This document shows positions 8,125-17,251 of a DNA stretch of 47,325 nt, piece by piece. Origin of the DNA: Lachnospiraceae bacterium (GTDB lineage Bacteria > Bacillota > Clostridia > Lachnospirales > Lachnospiraceae); contig JAQYIU010000028.1 of assembly GCA_028721415.1 (NCBI GenBank), positions 1-47,325 of the forward strand. The letters are read 5' to 3'. The notes under the pieces were generated by a model. That model ran no database searches, was not told the DNA's origin, and saw only the letters and a program-made list of their open reading frames with translations. The position numbers were made by a program, and so were the translations under genes. Each line of letters starts with the position of its first letter. Within the stretch, counting starts at the first letter, position 1.

Positions 8125-8707
8125 AGAATGGCAGGCACTGGAACAAAGTGTCTGCTTTTTTCACATTGTTATTTTTTATGGAATCACGCTGATTTTGACG
8201 CTTGGAATGATGTTGTTGATTTTTCATTTTTCTGGAGAAAATGCAGAACTTTCTTCGGATTTAAGTGGAGGAATCTGTGAGAGAATGATTCATTTTCTGA
8301 ATCATAATCTTCATCTGGATTGGGACAGAACTCAGATTGTACATTATTCAGAATGGATCGAAACGCCAATTCGGAAATGTGCGCATTTTACAGAATATAT
8401 GTTGTTTTCCATATGTGCAAATCTTCATGGATTTTCGATTTTGCTTCTTAAAAAAGATGCGAATTATTTTGTAAAGAATATAAGGGAGCAGATGGTTTTA
8501 AGAAAACCATTGTTGTTCAAATGTTGTCTGTTTTGTATTACCTATGCTGCCGGTGATGAGATTCATCAGGCCTTTGTGCCGGGAAGAGCCTGTCGATTTT
8601 TTGATGTTTGTGTGGATACCGGAGGCATTCTATTTGGGGCTTTTCTGGTATGTTTGGGATTACGATTCTTCTCCGCTTATCGAAAGGGAAAAAAGGAGAA
8701 AATCTGA
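8096..8707 (+). CDS. VanZ-like integral membrane protein
   Basis: About 203 residues with several hydrophobic segments. It carries the VanZ-type signature: RKCAHFTEYMLF, then GDEIHQAFVPGRACRFFDV followed by a glycine-rich hydrophobic stretch. VanZ relatives occur with teicoplanin-resistance clusters but are mostly unlinked membrane proteins of unknown function, and no glycopeptide-resistance genes are nearby. The frame is open upstream to 8006 inside rpoZ. I prefer the ATG at 8096, which has an AGGAA site and gives a 29-base overlap. In many Firmicutes coaBC occupies this place before priA. Confidence 0.72.
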   Translation: MNSRKKQKDKEWQALEQSVCFFHIVIFYGITLILTLGMMLLIFHFSGENAELSSDLSGGICERMIHFLNHNLHLDWDRTQIVHYSEWIETPIRKCAHFTEYMLFSICANLHGFSILLLKKDANYFVKNIREQMVLRKPLLFKCCLFCITYAAGDEIHQAFVPGRACRFFDVCVDTGGILFGAFLVCLGLRFFSAYRKGKKEKI

Positions 8708-8721
8708 AATCGTTTTGTTTG

Positions 8722-8750
8722 TTGACGGTGCCTTTGCAAAAGGTTACAAT
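8722..8750 (+). promoter_or_regulatory. Sigma-A promoter for murE
   Basis: TTGACG at 8722-8727, a 17-bp spacer and TACAAT at 8745-8750, in the gap between the VanZ-like gene and murE. Confidence 0.65.
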
Positions 8751-8815
8751 ATATATATAATGCCCCAATTAATTACAAAAATGACTAAAGTGTATTTCAG
8801 AAAGGGATGAAAAAG

Positions 8816-10276
8816 ATGAAATGTAATCAATTATTAGAAGGTTTTGAGTATACATGTCTCCAGGGCGATCTTTCGGTTCCGGTGACGGCAGTTGTTAATG
8901 ATTCAAGAAAGCTGGAAGAAGGCTGTATGTTTATTTGTGTAAAAGGAGCTTCCTTTGATGGACATACTTTTGCGAAAGAAGCAGCACAAAAAGGAGCTTC
9001 AGTTCTTTTGGTGGAGGAACCGGTGGAGGTGCCGGAAAACGTTACGGTGGTACAGGTGAAGAGTACCCGTTATGCCATGGCTCTGGTATCTGCTGCCTGG
9101 TTTGGTCATCCGGCGAAAGAGATGACAACCATTGCAGTGACAGGCACCAAAGGAAAGACAACTACAACCTATATGATTCATGATCTTCTGGAAAAAGCAG
9201 GACATAAAGTGGGAGTCATCGGTACGATTGAAGTACGTATCGGAGAAGAACATATTCCGGTTAACAATACCACACCGGAATCCTATGATATCCACAGTTA
9301 TTTTCGCAGAATGGCAGATGCCGGCTGTGACGTGGTGGTAATGGAAGCTTCCTCTCAGGGATTTAAGCTGGACCGCACGGCGGGTATCGAGTTTGATTAC
9401 GGCTTGTTTACAAATCTGTCTCCGGATCACATCGGTCCGAATGAACATGAGAATTTTGAAGAATATTTATCTTGTAAAGCAATGCTTTTTGATCAATGTA
9501 AAAAAGGGTTTGCCAATCTGGATGATGAGCATTTTGCAGAAATTACAAAACATGCCAAATGTACAATACAAACCTTTGGACTTGATGAGAACTCTGATTT
9601 AAAAGCAAGTGAGATCAGACTGACCAGAGCAACAGATTTCCTCGGTGTGGATTTCGAATTGAGTGGAACTGTGAATGGAAGTGTATCCTGTGGAATTCCG
9701 GGTACCTTCAACGTTCATAATGCACTGGGTGCGATCAGTATCGTTAGTGATATGGGGATGGAATTGTCAGACATTAATGAAGTTCTGAAAAATTTCAAGG
9801 CAAAGGGTCGTGTGCAGATCATTCCGACAGGATATGAGTATACGTTAATTGTGGATTACGCTCACAATGCAGTGGCACTGGAAAGTATTTTAAACACCCT
9901 TCGTGCTTACCAGCCAAACAGGCTGATCAGCCTTTTTGGCTGTGGAGGAAACCGTTCCCGACTTCGCCGTTTTGAGATGGGAGAGGTTTCCGGTAAGTTG
10001 GCAGACCTCACAGTGATTACTTCAGATAATCCAAGATTTGAAGAACCGCAGGCGATTATTGATGATATTTTGACAGGTATTCAGAAAACAGAGGGCAAGT
10101 ATATTTCCATTATTGATCGAAGAGAAGCGATTTCTTATGTGATGCATCACGCGAAGCCGGGAGATATTGTGGTTCTTGCCGGAAAAGGTCATGAGACCTA
10201 TCAGGAGATTCAGGGAAAGAAATATCATATGAGCGAGGAAGAAATCGTTCAGGATGTTTTGGATGGAAAGTACTGA
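8816..10276 (+). CDS. murE: UDP-MurNAc-tripeptide synthetase MurE (meso-DAP type)
   Basis: A 486-residue Mur ligase that adds the third stem-peptide amino acid to UDP-MurNAc-L-Ala-D-Glu in the cytoplasm, using ATP. The ATP loop GTKGKTTT is at 110-117, followed by NTTPES and EASSQG. The specificity loop reads DNPR (404-407), the form typical of enzymes adding meso-diaminopimelate; lysine-type enzymes differ here. The ATG at 8816 is spaced nine bases from AAAGGG; the ATG at 8807 lies too close to it. The gene is separated from the other mur genes of the dcw cluster by about 16 kb. Confidence 0.93.
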   Translation: MKCNQLLEGFEYTCLQGDLSVPVTAVVNDSRKLEEGCMFICVKGASFDGHTFAKEAAQKGASVLLVEEPVEVPENVTVVQVKSTRYAMALVSAAWFGHPAKEMTTIAVTGTKGKTTTTYMIHDLLEKAGHKVGVIGTIEVRIGEEHIPVNNTTPESYDIHSYFRRMADAGCDVVVMEASSQGFKLDRTAGIEFDYGLFTNLSPDHIGPNEHENFEEYLSCKAMLFDQCKKGFANLDDEHFAEITKHAKCTIQTFGLDENSDLKASEIRLTRATDFLGVDFELSGTVNGSVSCGIPGTFNVHNALGAISIVSDMGMELSDINEVLKNFKAKGRVQIIPTGYEYTLIVDYAHNAVALESILNTLRAYQPNRLISLFGCGGNRSRLRRFEMGEVSGKLADLTVITSDNPRFEEPQAIIDDILTGIQKTEGKYISIIDRREAISYVMHHAKPGDIVVLAGKGHETYQEIQGKKYHMSEEEIVQDVLDGKY

Positions 10277-10310
10277 TTTTTGCTATATGACAGAAAGAAC
10301 AGGAAAGCAT

Positions 10311-12557
10311 ATGAAAGATATATTATATGCGGATGTTGTGATTGATATTTCTCATGAGGCGCTCGATAAAGTATTTCAGTACAGGGTGCCTTTTTCTCTG
10401 AGGGAGAAGGTTATACCGGGCGTGCGGGTCTGTGTTCCTTTTGGAAGAGGAAACCGGGAGACGGAAGGCTATGTGATTGCCATCGGGAGAGAAACCGATT
10501 ATGATCCGGATAAGATCAAGGAGATTTCTTATGTGGTTCCGGGAAGCCTCTCCGTGGAATCTCAACTGATTCAGGTGGCAGATTTTTTAAAAAAACAATA
10601 TGGATCTTCCATGATTGCTGCGTTACGCACCGTGATGCCGGTAAAAAATAAAGTGCGTCATAAGGAAGAAATGACGATTTCTTTAGGAATCAGTCTGGAA
10701 CAGGCGCAGCAATTGCTGACTTCCTGGGAGAAAAAGCATTATTGTGCCAGAGTAAGATTTTTAAAGCGGCTTCTTGAAAAAGGAACGATTCTGAAAGAGG
10801 AGGCAGTGAAAGAATGTAAACTGTCGATGAAAGACCTTCGCAAACTGGAGCATGAAGGAATAATTCATATGAGCACGAAGGTTCTTTACAGGAATCCCTT
10901 TCAGGATTTTCGGGTCATGGAGCAATCGGTCTGTTTGAATGAGGAACAACAGTATATTGCAGAGGATTTTCAGAAGAGATATTTAAGAGGAGAACAGAAC
11001 ACCTATTTATTATATGGGGTGACGGGCAGTGGCAAGACTGAAGTTTATCTGGCACTGATTCAGACTATATTACGAGATGGAAAGCAGGCTATCGTTCTGA
11101 TTCCGGAGATTTCTCTGACCTATCAGACTGTTCGGCGATTTTATGAGAGATTTGGTGATCAGATCGCAGTGATTCATTCCCGCATGTCCATGGGAGAGAA
11201 ATCAGATGCTTGTGAAAGAATCCGGCAAGGAGATGCCAATGTGGTGATTGGAGCCAGATCGGCCCTTTTTGCCCCAACAAAGAATCTGGGACTCATCATC
11301 ATTGATGAAGAGCATGACAATGCTTACAAAAGTGATACCTCACCAAAATATCATGCCAGGGAAACTGCGATTTTCCGTGCAGGACTGGCAGGCGCCAGTG
11401 TGGTACTCGGCTCAGCTACCCCTTCTGTTGAGAGTTTTTCCAGGGCACAAAATGGAGAGTATATTTTATGGACCATGAAAAAGAGGGCGGGAGATGCCAG
11501 TTTGCCGGATGTTTTGATTGAGGATCTGCGAGAAGAATTTCAAAAAGGCAATCGTTCTGTTTTCAGTGAGGTGCTTTATGCTAAAATGGAGGAACGATTG
11601 AAGAAAAAAGAACAAATCATGCTTTTTCTCAATCGCAGAGGCTTTGCCGGATTTGTTTCCTGCCGGAATTGTGGAATTGTGGTGAAATGTCCTCACTGTG
11701 ATGTGTCACTGACTTATCACAGAAATGGAAGACTTCGCTGCCACTATTGTGGTTATGAGACTGCATTTTCCAGACAATGTCCTGTCTGTAAAAGTCCTCA
11801 TGTAGCAGCTTTTGGACTGGGAACCGAGAAGGTGGAAGCCGCCCTTCATCAGGAATTTCCGGAAGCGAAGATTATCCGGATGGATATGGATACCACCAGA
11901 CGAAAAAATGCACACCAGCAGATGCTCAAGGCATTTTCTGCCGGAGATGCGGACATTTTGCTCGGCACACAGATGATCGTGAAAGGACATGATTATCCCA
12001 ATGTGACGCTGGTAGGTATTCTGGCGGCAGATTTATCTCTCCATGGGCAGGATTTTCGCAGCGGGGAGAGAACTTTCCAATTGTTATGTCAGGCAGCAGG
12101 AAGAGCCGGAAGAGGACAGAAAAAAGGAGAGGTGGTCATCCAGACCTATTCACCGGATCATTATGCGATCACGACAGCAGCAGAGCATTCCTATGATTTA
12201 TTTTATGAGCAGGAATATGCGTACCGAAGTCTTATGGGGTATCCGCCATGCGCACATTTGCTGGTTATTCTCATCCAGTGCGCAGACGAATCGCAGGCAG
12301 TGCTTACCGTCATGCGGATTCAGAAAATGGTTCAGCAGAGTCAGCAGGACGAATTGGATACGGTACAGATTTTAAATCCGGGAGAAGCAGTCATCTCCAA
12401 ATTAAAAGATATGTACCGGAAAGTATTGTATCTGAAACATAAGGATGCAGAGAGACTGCTGGATTTAAAAGACAGATTGGAACCGGTACTGGAGAAACAT
12501 CCTCTTTTTGCAGGAGTGCAGATACAGTTTGATTTTGACCCGATGAATTTCTATTAG
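10311..12557 (+). CDS. priA: Primosomal replication restart helicase PriA
   Basis: A 748-residue 3'-to-5' DNA helicase that recognises stalled forks and reloads the replisome. An N-terminal DNA-binding domain is followed by the Walker A GVTGSGKT (236-243) and DEEH (from 332). A zinc-binding insert runs from about 451 to 494 with paired CxxC motifs (CRNC, CPHC, CHYC, CPVC), and the helicase motifs GTQMIVKGHD and QAAGRAGRG come later. The ATG at 10311 follows AGGAAA at good spacing; upstream in-frame ATGs overlap the end of murE and lack sites. Confidence 0.95.
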   Translation: MKDILYADVVIDISHEALDKVFQYRVPFSLREKVIPGVRVCVPFGRGNRETEGYVIAIGRETDYDPDKIKEISYVVPGSLSVESQLIQVADFLKKQYGSSMIAALRTVMPVKNKVRHKEEMTISLGISLEQAQQLLTSWEKKHYCARVRFLKRLLEKGTILKEEAVKECKLSMKDLRKLEHEGIIHMSTKVLYRNPFQDFRVMEQSVCLNEEQQYIAEDFQKRYLRGEQNTYLLYGVTGSGKTEVYLALIQTILRDGKQAIVLIPEISLTYQTVRRFYERFGDQIAVIHSRMSMGEKSDACERIRQGDANVVIGARSALFAPTKNLGLIIIDEEHDNAYKSDTSPKYHARETAIFRAGLAGASVVLGSATPSVESFSRAQNGEYILWTMKKRAGDASLPDVLIEDLREEFQKGNRSVFSEVLYAKMEERLKKKEQIMLFLNRRGFAGFVSCRNCGIVVKCPHCDVSLTYHRNGRLRCHYCGYETAFSRQCPVCKSPHVAAFGLGTEKVEAALHQEFPEAKIIRMDMDTTRRKNAHQQMLKAFSAGDADILLGTQMIVKGHDYPNVTLVGILAADLSLHGQDFRSGERTFQLLCQAAGRAGRGQKKGEVVIQTYSPDHYAITTAAEHSYDLFYEQEYAYRSLMGYPPCAHLLVILIQCADESQAVLTVMRIQKMVQQSQQDELDTVQILNPGEAVISKLKDMYRKVLYLKHKDAERLLDLKDRLEPVLEKHPLFAGVQIQFDFDPMNFY

Positions 12558-12709
12558 GATATATTCTTATAAAGTGACGAAAATCAGAGAAAGAGGAAAG
12601 GGGAAATCCTTTACGAGCGAGTTCTGGTGTGATATGATTGTGCATGAAAATAACTGATGTGAGAAGAGATAATAACTAAGAGATTATGACTATATGAGGA
12701 GGAAATAAC

Positions 12710-13192
12710 ATGGCAATCCGAAAAATTCGTTTTATAGGTGATGAATGTTTAAATAAAGTATGTAAACCGGTTGTAAAAATGACACCGGCAACAAGAGAAT
12801 TAATTGAAGATATGTTTGATACCATGCATGAGGCAATGGGAGTTGGTCTTGCTGCACCCCAGGTTGGAATTTTACGCCGGCTTTGTGTGGTTGATGTGAT
12901 GGACGGTGATCCGATCGTGCTGATTAATCCGGAGATCATTGAGACTTCCGGAGAGCAGACCGATGACGAGGGCTGTCTTAGCGTTCCGGGCAAATGTGCA
13001 ATGGTCACAAGACCGGATTATGTAAAGGTATCTTCTCTGGATATGGACATGAATCCAGTCATTTATGAAGGCGAAGGTCTTCGGGCAAGAGCGATTCTTC
13101 ATGAGATGGATCATCTCGACGGAGTCCTTTATGGAGAGAGAGCCAGTGAACCGTACAGAGATATAGACGAAGAGGAAGATTGGGAAGAATAA
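12710..13192 (+). CDS. def: Peptide deformylase
   Basis: A 160-residue metalloenzyme that removes the formyl group from the N-terminus of new proteins. All three motifs are present: GVGLAAPQVG (44-53), EGCLSVPG with metal ligand C89, and HEMDHLDG with H131, E132 and H135. The strong AGGAGGAAATAAC site precedes the ATG. Its stop overlaps the start of fmt, the enzyme that adds the formyl group to the initiator tRNA, so the opposing steps are made together. Confidence 0.95.
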   Translation: MAIRKIRFIGDECLNKVCKPVVKMTPATRELIEDMFDTMHEAMGVGLAAPQVGILRRLCVVDVMDGDPIVLINPEIIETSGEQTDDEGCLSVPGKCAMVTRPDYVKVSSLDMDMNPVIYEGEGLRARAILHEMDHLDGVLYGERASEPYRDIDEEEDWEE

Positions 13193-14121
13193 TGAGAATT
13201 GTATTTATGGGGACACCGGATTTTTCCGTTCCGACATTGGAGCAGCTGATTCATCATCATCAGGTGGTGGGTGTTGTGACACAGCCGGATAAGCGGAAAG
13301 GAAGAGGGAAAGCTATGGCTTTTCCGCCGGTGAAAGAAAAAGCATTGGAATATGACATTCCTGTTTATCAGCCGGTAAAAGTCAGAGAACCGGAATTTAT
13401 CGAAGAACTCAGGAAAATGGATCCGGATATCATTGTGGTGGTGGCTTTCGGACAGATTCTTCCGGAAGAAATCCTGAATCTTCCGGTTTACGGATGTGTG
13501 AATGTTCACGCATCCCTTCTTCCGAAGTATCGCGGAGCCGCACCGATTCAGTGGTCTGTCATCGACGGGGAGAAGGAAACCGGTGTGACCACCATGTATA
13601 TGGCAAAGGGACTGGATACCGGAGATATGCTGGATAAAGTGGTCGTTCCGATCAATCTGAAAGAAACCGGAGAGTCCTTACATGACAAGCTGGCAATTGC
13701 CGGTGGCGAATTGATTTTGGAAACACTTTCCAAAATAGAAAATGGAACGGCAATCCGCACTCCTCAGAATGATGCGGAGAGCTGTTATGCCAAAATGCTT
13801 ACGAAAGAACTGGGAGAGATTGACTGGAGTCAGAGTGCCGTTACGATTGAGAGATTGATTCGTGGTCTCAATTCCTGGCCGAGTGCTTATACGCATCTGG
13901 ATGGAAAAACATTAAAAATCTGGGATGCTGATGTGGAAGAGGGCAATGAAGACCTTGCTCCGGGAACGGTTTCGGGAGTGGAGAAAAACTGCTTTTATGT
14001 CCAGACCGGGGACGGCAGATTGAAAATTAACGAGATTCAGCTTCAGGGCAAAAAGAGAATGCCTGTTCAGGCATTTTTACTTGGATATAAGATAGAAAAG
14101 GGAACTGTGTTACATGGCTGA
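13192..14121 (+). CDS. fmt: Methionyl-tRNA formyltransferase
   Basis: A 309-residue enzyme that formylates Met-tRNA(fMet) from 10-formyl-tetrahydrofolate. It begins MRIVFMGTPDFSVPTLE and carries the catalytic block NVHASLLPKYRGAAPIQW in the N-terminal Rossmann domain. The C-terminal OB-like domain (ERLIRGLNSWPSAYT onward) binds tRNA. The ATG at 13192 shares a base with the def stop (TAATG). An in-frame codon at 13180 would lengthen the N-terminus beyond the family norm. Confidence 0.95.
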   Translation: MRIVFMGTPDFSVPTLEQLIHHHQVVGVVTQPDKRKGRGKAMAFPPVKEKALEYDIPVYQPVKVREPEFIEELRKMDPDIIVVVAFGQILPEEILNLPVYGCVNVHASLLPKYRGAAPIQWSVIDGEKETGVTTMYMAKGLDTGDMLDKVVVPINLKETGESLHDKLAIAGGELILETLSKIENGTAIRTPQNDAESCYAKMLTKELGEIDWSQSAVTIERLIRGLNSWPSAYTHLDGKTLKIWDADVEEGNEDLAPGTVSGVEKNCFYVQTGDGRLKINEIQLQGKKRMPVQAFLLGYKIEKGTVLHG

Positions 14122-15469
14122 GAAGTTTAATATGAGAGAGGCAGCCCTGGATACCTTGATTGATATGGAACGAAACCATAAGCTTTCTCATATTGCGATA
14201 GGGGAAAGTCTGATGCGATATCAATTTGCTTCAAAACAGGATCGGGCTTTCTATACCCATCTTTGTGAGGGCGTCATGGAGAGACAGATTTATCTGGATT
14301 ATGTCCTGGATTCCTTTTCGAAAGTGAAGATGAAAAAGTGTAAACCTCTGATTAGAAATCTCCTTCGGATTTCTGCGTATCAGATTCTGTTTATGAATGT
14401 GAGAGATGCTGCAGCCTGTAATGAGGCGGTGGCCATTGCCAAAAAAAGAGGTTTTCGCAGTCTTTCCGGATTTGTCAATGGAGTACTTCGCAGCCTGGTG
14501 CGCGGGAAAGAACAGATTGTGTTGCCTGATAAGAACAAAGAGCCGATGAAGTATGCTTCGGTGCGTTATTCCATGCCCCTTTGGCTGGTAGAGTTTCTGA
14601 AAGAAAAGTATGGAGAAAAAACCATGGAAATGATTCTGGATTCGTTTCTTCAGGTACGTCCTACAACAATTCGTACCAATCTTTCAGCAATAACTCCGAA
14701 AGAACTGGAACGTGAGTTACTAGAAGAGAAGGTTACGGTCAGCCCAGGACATTATTTCGATTATGCCATGGAGATTTCCGGATATAACTATCTGGGTAAA
14801 TTGAAGGCTTTCAGAAAGGGATTATTTACTGTTCAGGACGAGAGTTCCATGTTTCCGGTAGAGATGGCTGATCTGAAAGTCGGAGATCAGGTACTTGATG
14901 TGTGTGCAGCTCCGGGAGGAAAAACTTTTCATGCTGCGGATCGGGTCAGAAAAGATGGAAGAGTAATTGCAAGAGACCTGACGGAATATAAGACAGAGTT
15001 GATAGAGGAAAATAAAGATAGAATACAATATTCACAGGTAGAAATTCAGCAGTGGGATGCCAGAGTGCCGGATGAGAGTCTTTTTGGAACGATGGATGTC
15101 GTTTTGGCAGATCTTCCGTGCAGTGGCCTTGGTATCATGGGCAGGAAAAATGATATCAAATACCATATTTCCATGGAACAGATGGAGGAACTTGTGCAAT
15201 TGCAAAGAGAGATATTGTCTGTGGTCTGGCAGTATGTCAGGCCGGGAGGACAGCTCATTTTTTCCACCTGTACACTGAATCCTGCGGAAAATGAAGAAAA
15301 TGTTCGGTGGATTTCAGAACACACGCCTCTCTCGGCAGTCTCCATAGAGGAAAAACTGCCGGAAAGTCTTCAGGGAAGAACCGGAGCCAAGGGGTATCTG
15401 CAGTTGATACCGGGCGTGGATGCCTGTGATGGATTTTTTGTATCGAAGTTTATTCGTGGAGGAAAATAA
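14114..15469 (+). CDS. rsmB: 16S rRNA m5C967 methyltransferase RsmB
   Basis: A 451-residue protein with an N-terminal NusB-like RNA-binding domain (about 1-130) and a Rossmann methyltransferase domain. The SAM-binding DVCAAPGGKTFHAAD is present. The two cysteines of RNA m5C methyltransferases are C336 in DLPCSGLG and C386 in STCTLNPAENEENV. It methylates C967 of 16S rRNA by family assignment. The start overlaps the fmt end by eight bases and its stop overlaps the rlmN start, so these genes are translationally linked. Confidence 0.93.
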   Translation: MAEKFNMREAALDTLIDMERNHKLSHIAIGESLMRYQFASKQDRAFYTHLCEGVMERQIYLDYVLDSFSKVKMKKCKPLIRNLLRISAYQILFMNVRDAAACNEAVAIAKKRGFRSLSGFVNGVLRSLVRGKEQIVLPDKNKEPMKYASVRYSMPLWLVEFLKEKYGEKTMEMILDSFLQVRPTTIRTNLSAITPKELERELLEEKVTVSPGHYFDYAMEISGYNYLGKLKAFRKGLFTVQDESSMFPVEMADLKVGDQVLDVCAAPGGKTFHAADRVRKDGRVIARDLTEYKTELIEENKDRIQYSQVEIQQWDARVPDESLFGTMDVVLADLPCSGLGIMGRKNDIKYHISMEQMEELVQLQREILSVVWQYVRPGGQLIFSTCTLNPAENEENVRWISEHTPLSAVSIEEKLPESLQGRTGAKGYLQLIPGVDACDGFFVSKFIRGGK

Positions 15470-16518
15470 TGGCGGAATGGATGGATATCAGATCCATGAA
15501 TATGGAAGAACTGACGGATGCTTTGACTGAAGTCGGAGAAAAGAAGTTTCGTGCAAAACAAATTTATGGCTGGGTTCATCAAAAATTGGTGCGTAGTCCG
15601 GAAGAAATGAAAAATGTGCCCAAAAGCTGTCTTGATAAATTGATGGCAGAACATCCATTTTATGGGGTGACGGAGGTCGAACGTTATGTGTCAAAAATTG
15701 ATGGCACCATGAAGTTTCTCTTTTCGCTTCATGATGGTAATATCGTGGAAAGTGTATTAATGAAGTATAAACATGGTAATTCTGTGTGCATTTCCTCTCA
15801 GGCCGGATGCCGGATGGGATGCCGATTTTGCGCTTCCACCCTTCTGGGATTGTCGAGAAATCTGTATCCGTCAGAAATGCTGGATCAGATTTATGCCATT
15901 CAAAAAGCAACGGGAGAAAGAGTTTCCCACATTGTAGTGATGGGAACCGGAGAACCCTTTGATAATTTTGAAGCACTTTGTCGGATGATTGAGATGATCA
16001 GTGCACCGGAAGGACTTAACATCGGACATAGAAATATCACGGTCTCAACCTGTGGAATTGTGCCGCGAATTTATGAATTTGCAGATCGGAATCCTCAGAT
16101 TACCCTGGCGATTTCCCTTCATGCACCTAATGATACAATGAGAAAAAGTCTGATGCCGATCGCCAATCGATATTCCATGGAAGAGTTGATGAAAGCTGCC
16201 AGGTATTATGTGGAAAAGACAAGAAGGCGCATTACTTTTGAGTACAGTCTGGTAAAGGGAGTCAATGACCGAAAAGAAGACGCGGCGCAGCTCACTGATC
16301 TGGTCAGAGGGCTGAATTGCCACATCAATCTGATCCCTGTGAATCCCATAAAAGAAAGAGACTATGTGCAGTCAGATCAGAATAATGTGACTGCATTTAA
16401 ACATATGCTGGAAAGACAGCACATTCAGGTAACTGTCCGCAGAGAGATGGGAAGAGATATTTCTGCTGCTTGCGGACAATTGAGAAAGGGGTATAAAGAA
16501 AGGGGTGGAAATGGATGA
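15469..16518 (+). CDS. rlmN: 23S rRNA/tRNA A2-methyltransferase RlmN
   Basis: A 349-residue radical SAM enzyme that makes 2-methyladenosine at A2503 of 23S rRNA and A37 of some tRNAs. The cluster motif GCRMGCRFCAS gives C114, C118 and C121. MGTGEPFDN, SLHAPND and the late TVRREMGRDISAACGQL, which contains the second active cysteine, are all present. The stop of rsmB and the ATG here share a base. The gene runs into the PPM phosphatase with an ATGA-type overlap. Confidence 0.94.
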   Translation: MAEWMDIRSMNMEELTDALTEVGEKKFRAKQIYGWVHQKLVRSPEEMKNVPKSCLDKLMAEHPFYGVTEVERYVSKIDGTMKFLFSLHDGNIVESVLMKYKHGNSVCISSQAGCRMGCRFCASTLLGLSRNLYPSEMLDQIYAIQKATGERVSHIVVMGTGEPFDNFEALCRMIEMISAPEGLNIGHRNITVSTCGIVPRIYEFADRNPQITLAISLHAPNDTMRKSLMPIANRYSMEELMKAARYYVEKTRRRITFEYSLVKGVNDRKEDAAQLTDLVRGLNCHINLIPVNPIKERDYVQSDQNNVTAFKHMLERQHIQVTVRREMGRDISAACGQLRKGYKERGGNG

Positions 16519-17246
16519 AATCCTTTGGTCTGACAGACATTGGAAAGAAAAGAAAAGTGAATCAGGATTATTTGTTTTTCTCTGATGAAGCTGTGGGCTG
16601 TTTCCCGAATCTTTATATAGTAGCAGACGGAATGGGAGGACATAAAGCAGGAGATAAAGCGTCTTCTTATTCTGTGACAAGATTTGTGGAACTTGCCAGG
16701 AAGACGGAAAAAGATCTTCCGTTTCTTTCCATGGAAAAAATCTTGAAGCAGGTGAATCATGAGGTATTTCAATTATCCCGGAGAGAAGAGGAATATGCCG
16801 GGATGGGGACTACTTTTGTAGCTGCGACGGTTGTAGATAAAGTAGTTTATGTGATGAATGTGGGGGACAGTCGTCTCTACTACTACGATGGTAATCTGAA
16901 ACAGGTGACCATGGATCATTCTCTGGTGGAAGAACTGGTGAGAGCCGGGGAACTGAATCGCCAGGAAAGCAGAAATCATCCGCAAAAGAATATTATTACC
17001 AAAGCAGTTGGTGTTTCAGAAGATATTCAGCCGGATTTCTTTATGCTGGATATTCAGGAAGGAGAGAAAATTCTGCTCTGTTCCGATGGACTGACCAATA
17101 TGGTGGATGATGAAAAATTGGAAGAAATCATGTCAGAATCCGAAGAATTGAATCAGATGGCACAGGAATGTATCGATGAAGCCCTGTTTTTTGGCGGACT
17201 TGATAATATTGCCGTAGTCATCGCCCAGTATGGAAACGGGAGGTGA
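16515..17246 (+). CDS. PPM-family Ser/Thr protein phosphatase (Stp/PrpC)
   Basis: A 243-residue metal-dependent phosphatase that reverses phosphorylation by the kinase encoded next to it. The metal-binding motifs are in order: GKKRKVNQD, VADGMGGHKAGDKAS, VGDSRLYYY, LLCSDGLTNMVDD and GGLDNIAVV. It is cytoplasmic, with no membrane segment. The start overlaps the end of rlmN and the kinase begins just past its stop. The pair stp-pknB following rlmN is the usual Firmicutes order (prpC-prkC in Bacillus). Confidence 0.93.
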   Translation: MKSFGLTDIGKKRKVNQDYLFFSDEAVGCFPNLYIVADGMGGHKAGDKASSYSVTRFVELARKTEKDLPFLSMEKILKQVNHEVFQLSRREEEYAGMGTTFVAATVVDKVVYVMNVGDSRLYYYDGNLKQVTMDHSLVEELVRAGELNRQESRNHPQKNIITKAVGVSEDIQPDFFMLDIQEGEKILLCSDGLTNMVDDEKLEEIMSESEELNQMAQECIDEALFFGGLDNIAVVIAQYGNGR

Positions 17247-17251
17247 CGGAA

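Noticed and set aside
8096-8707. Glycopeptide resistance because of the VanZ-like gene
   Set aside because: No vanA/H/X/S/R-type genes are nearby, and VanZ relatives are widespread without resistance.
12558-12709. Possible promoter before def (TTTACG, TATGAT)
   Set aside because: Hexamers are weak and the run of genes continues, so I could not support it.
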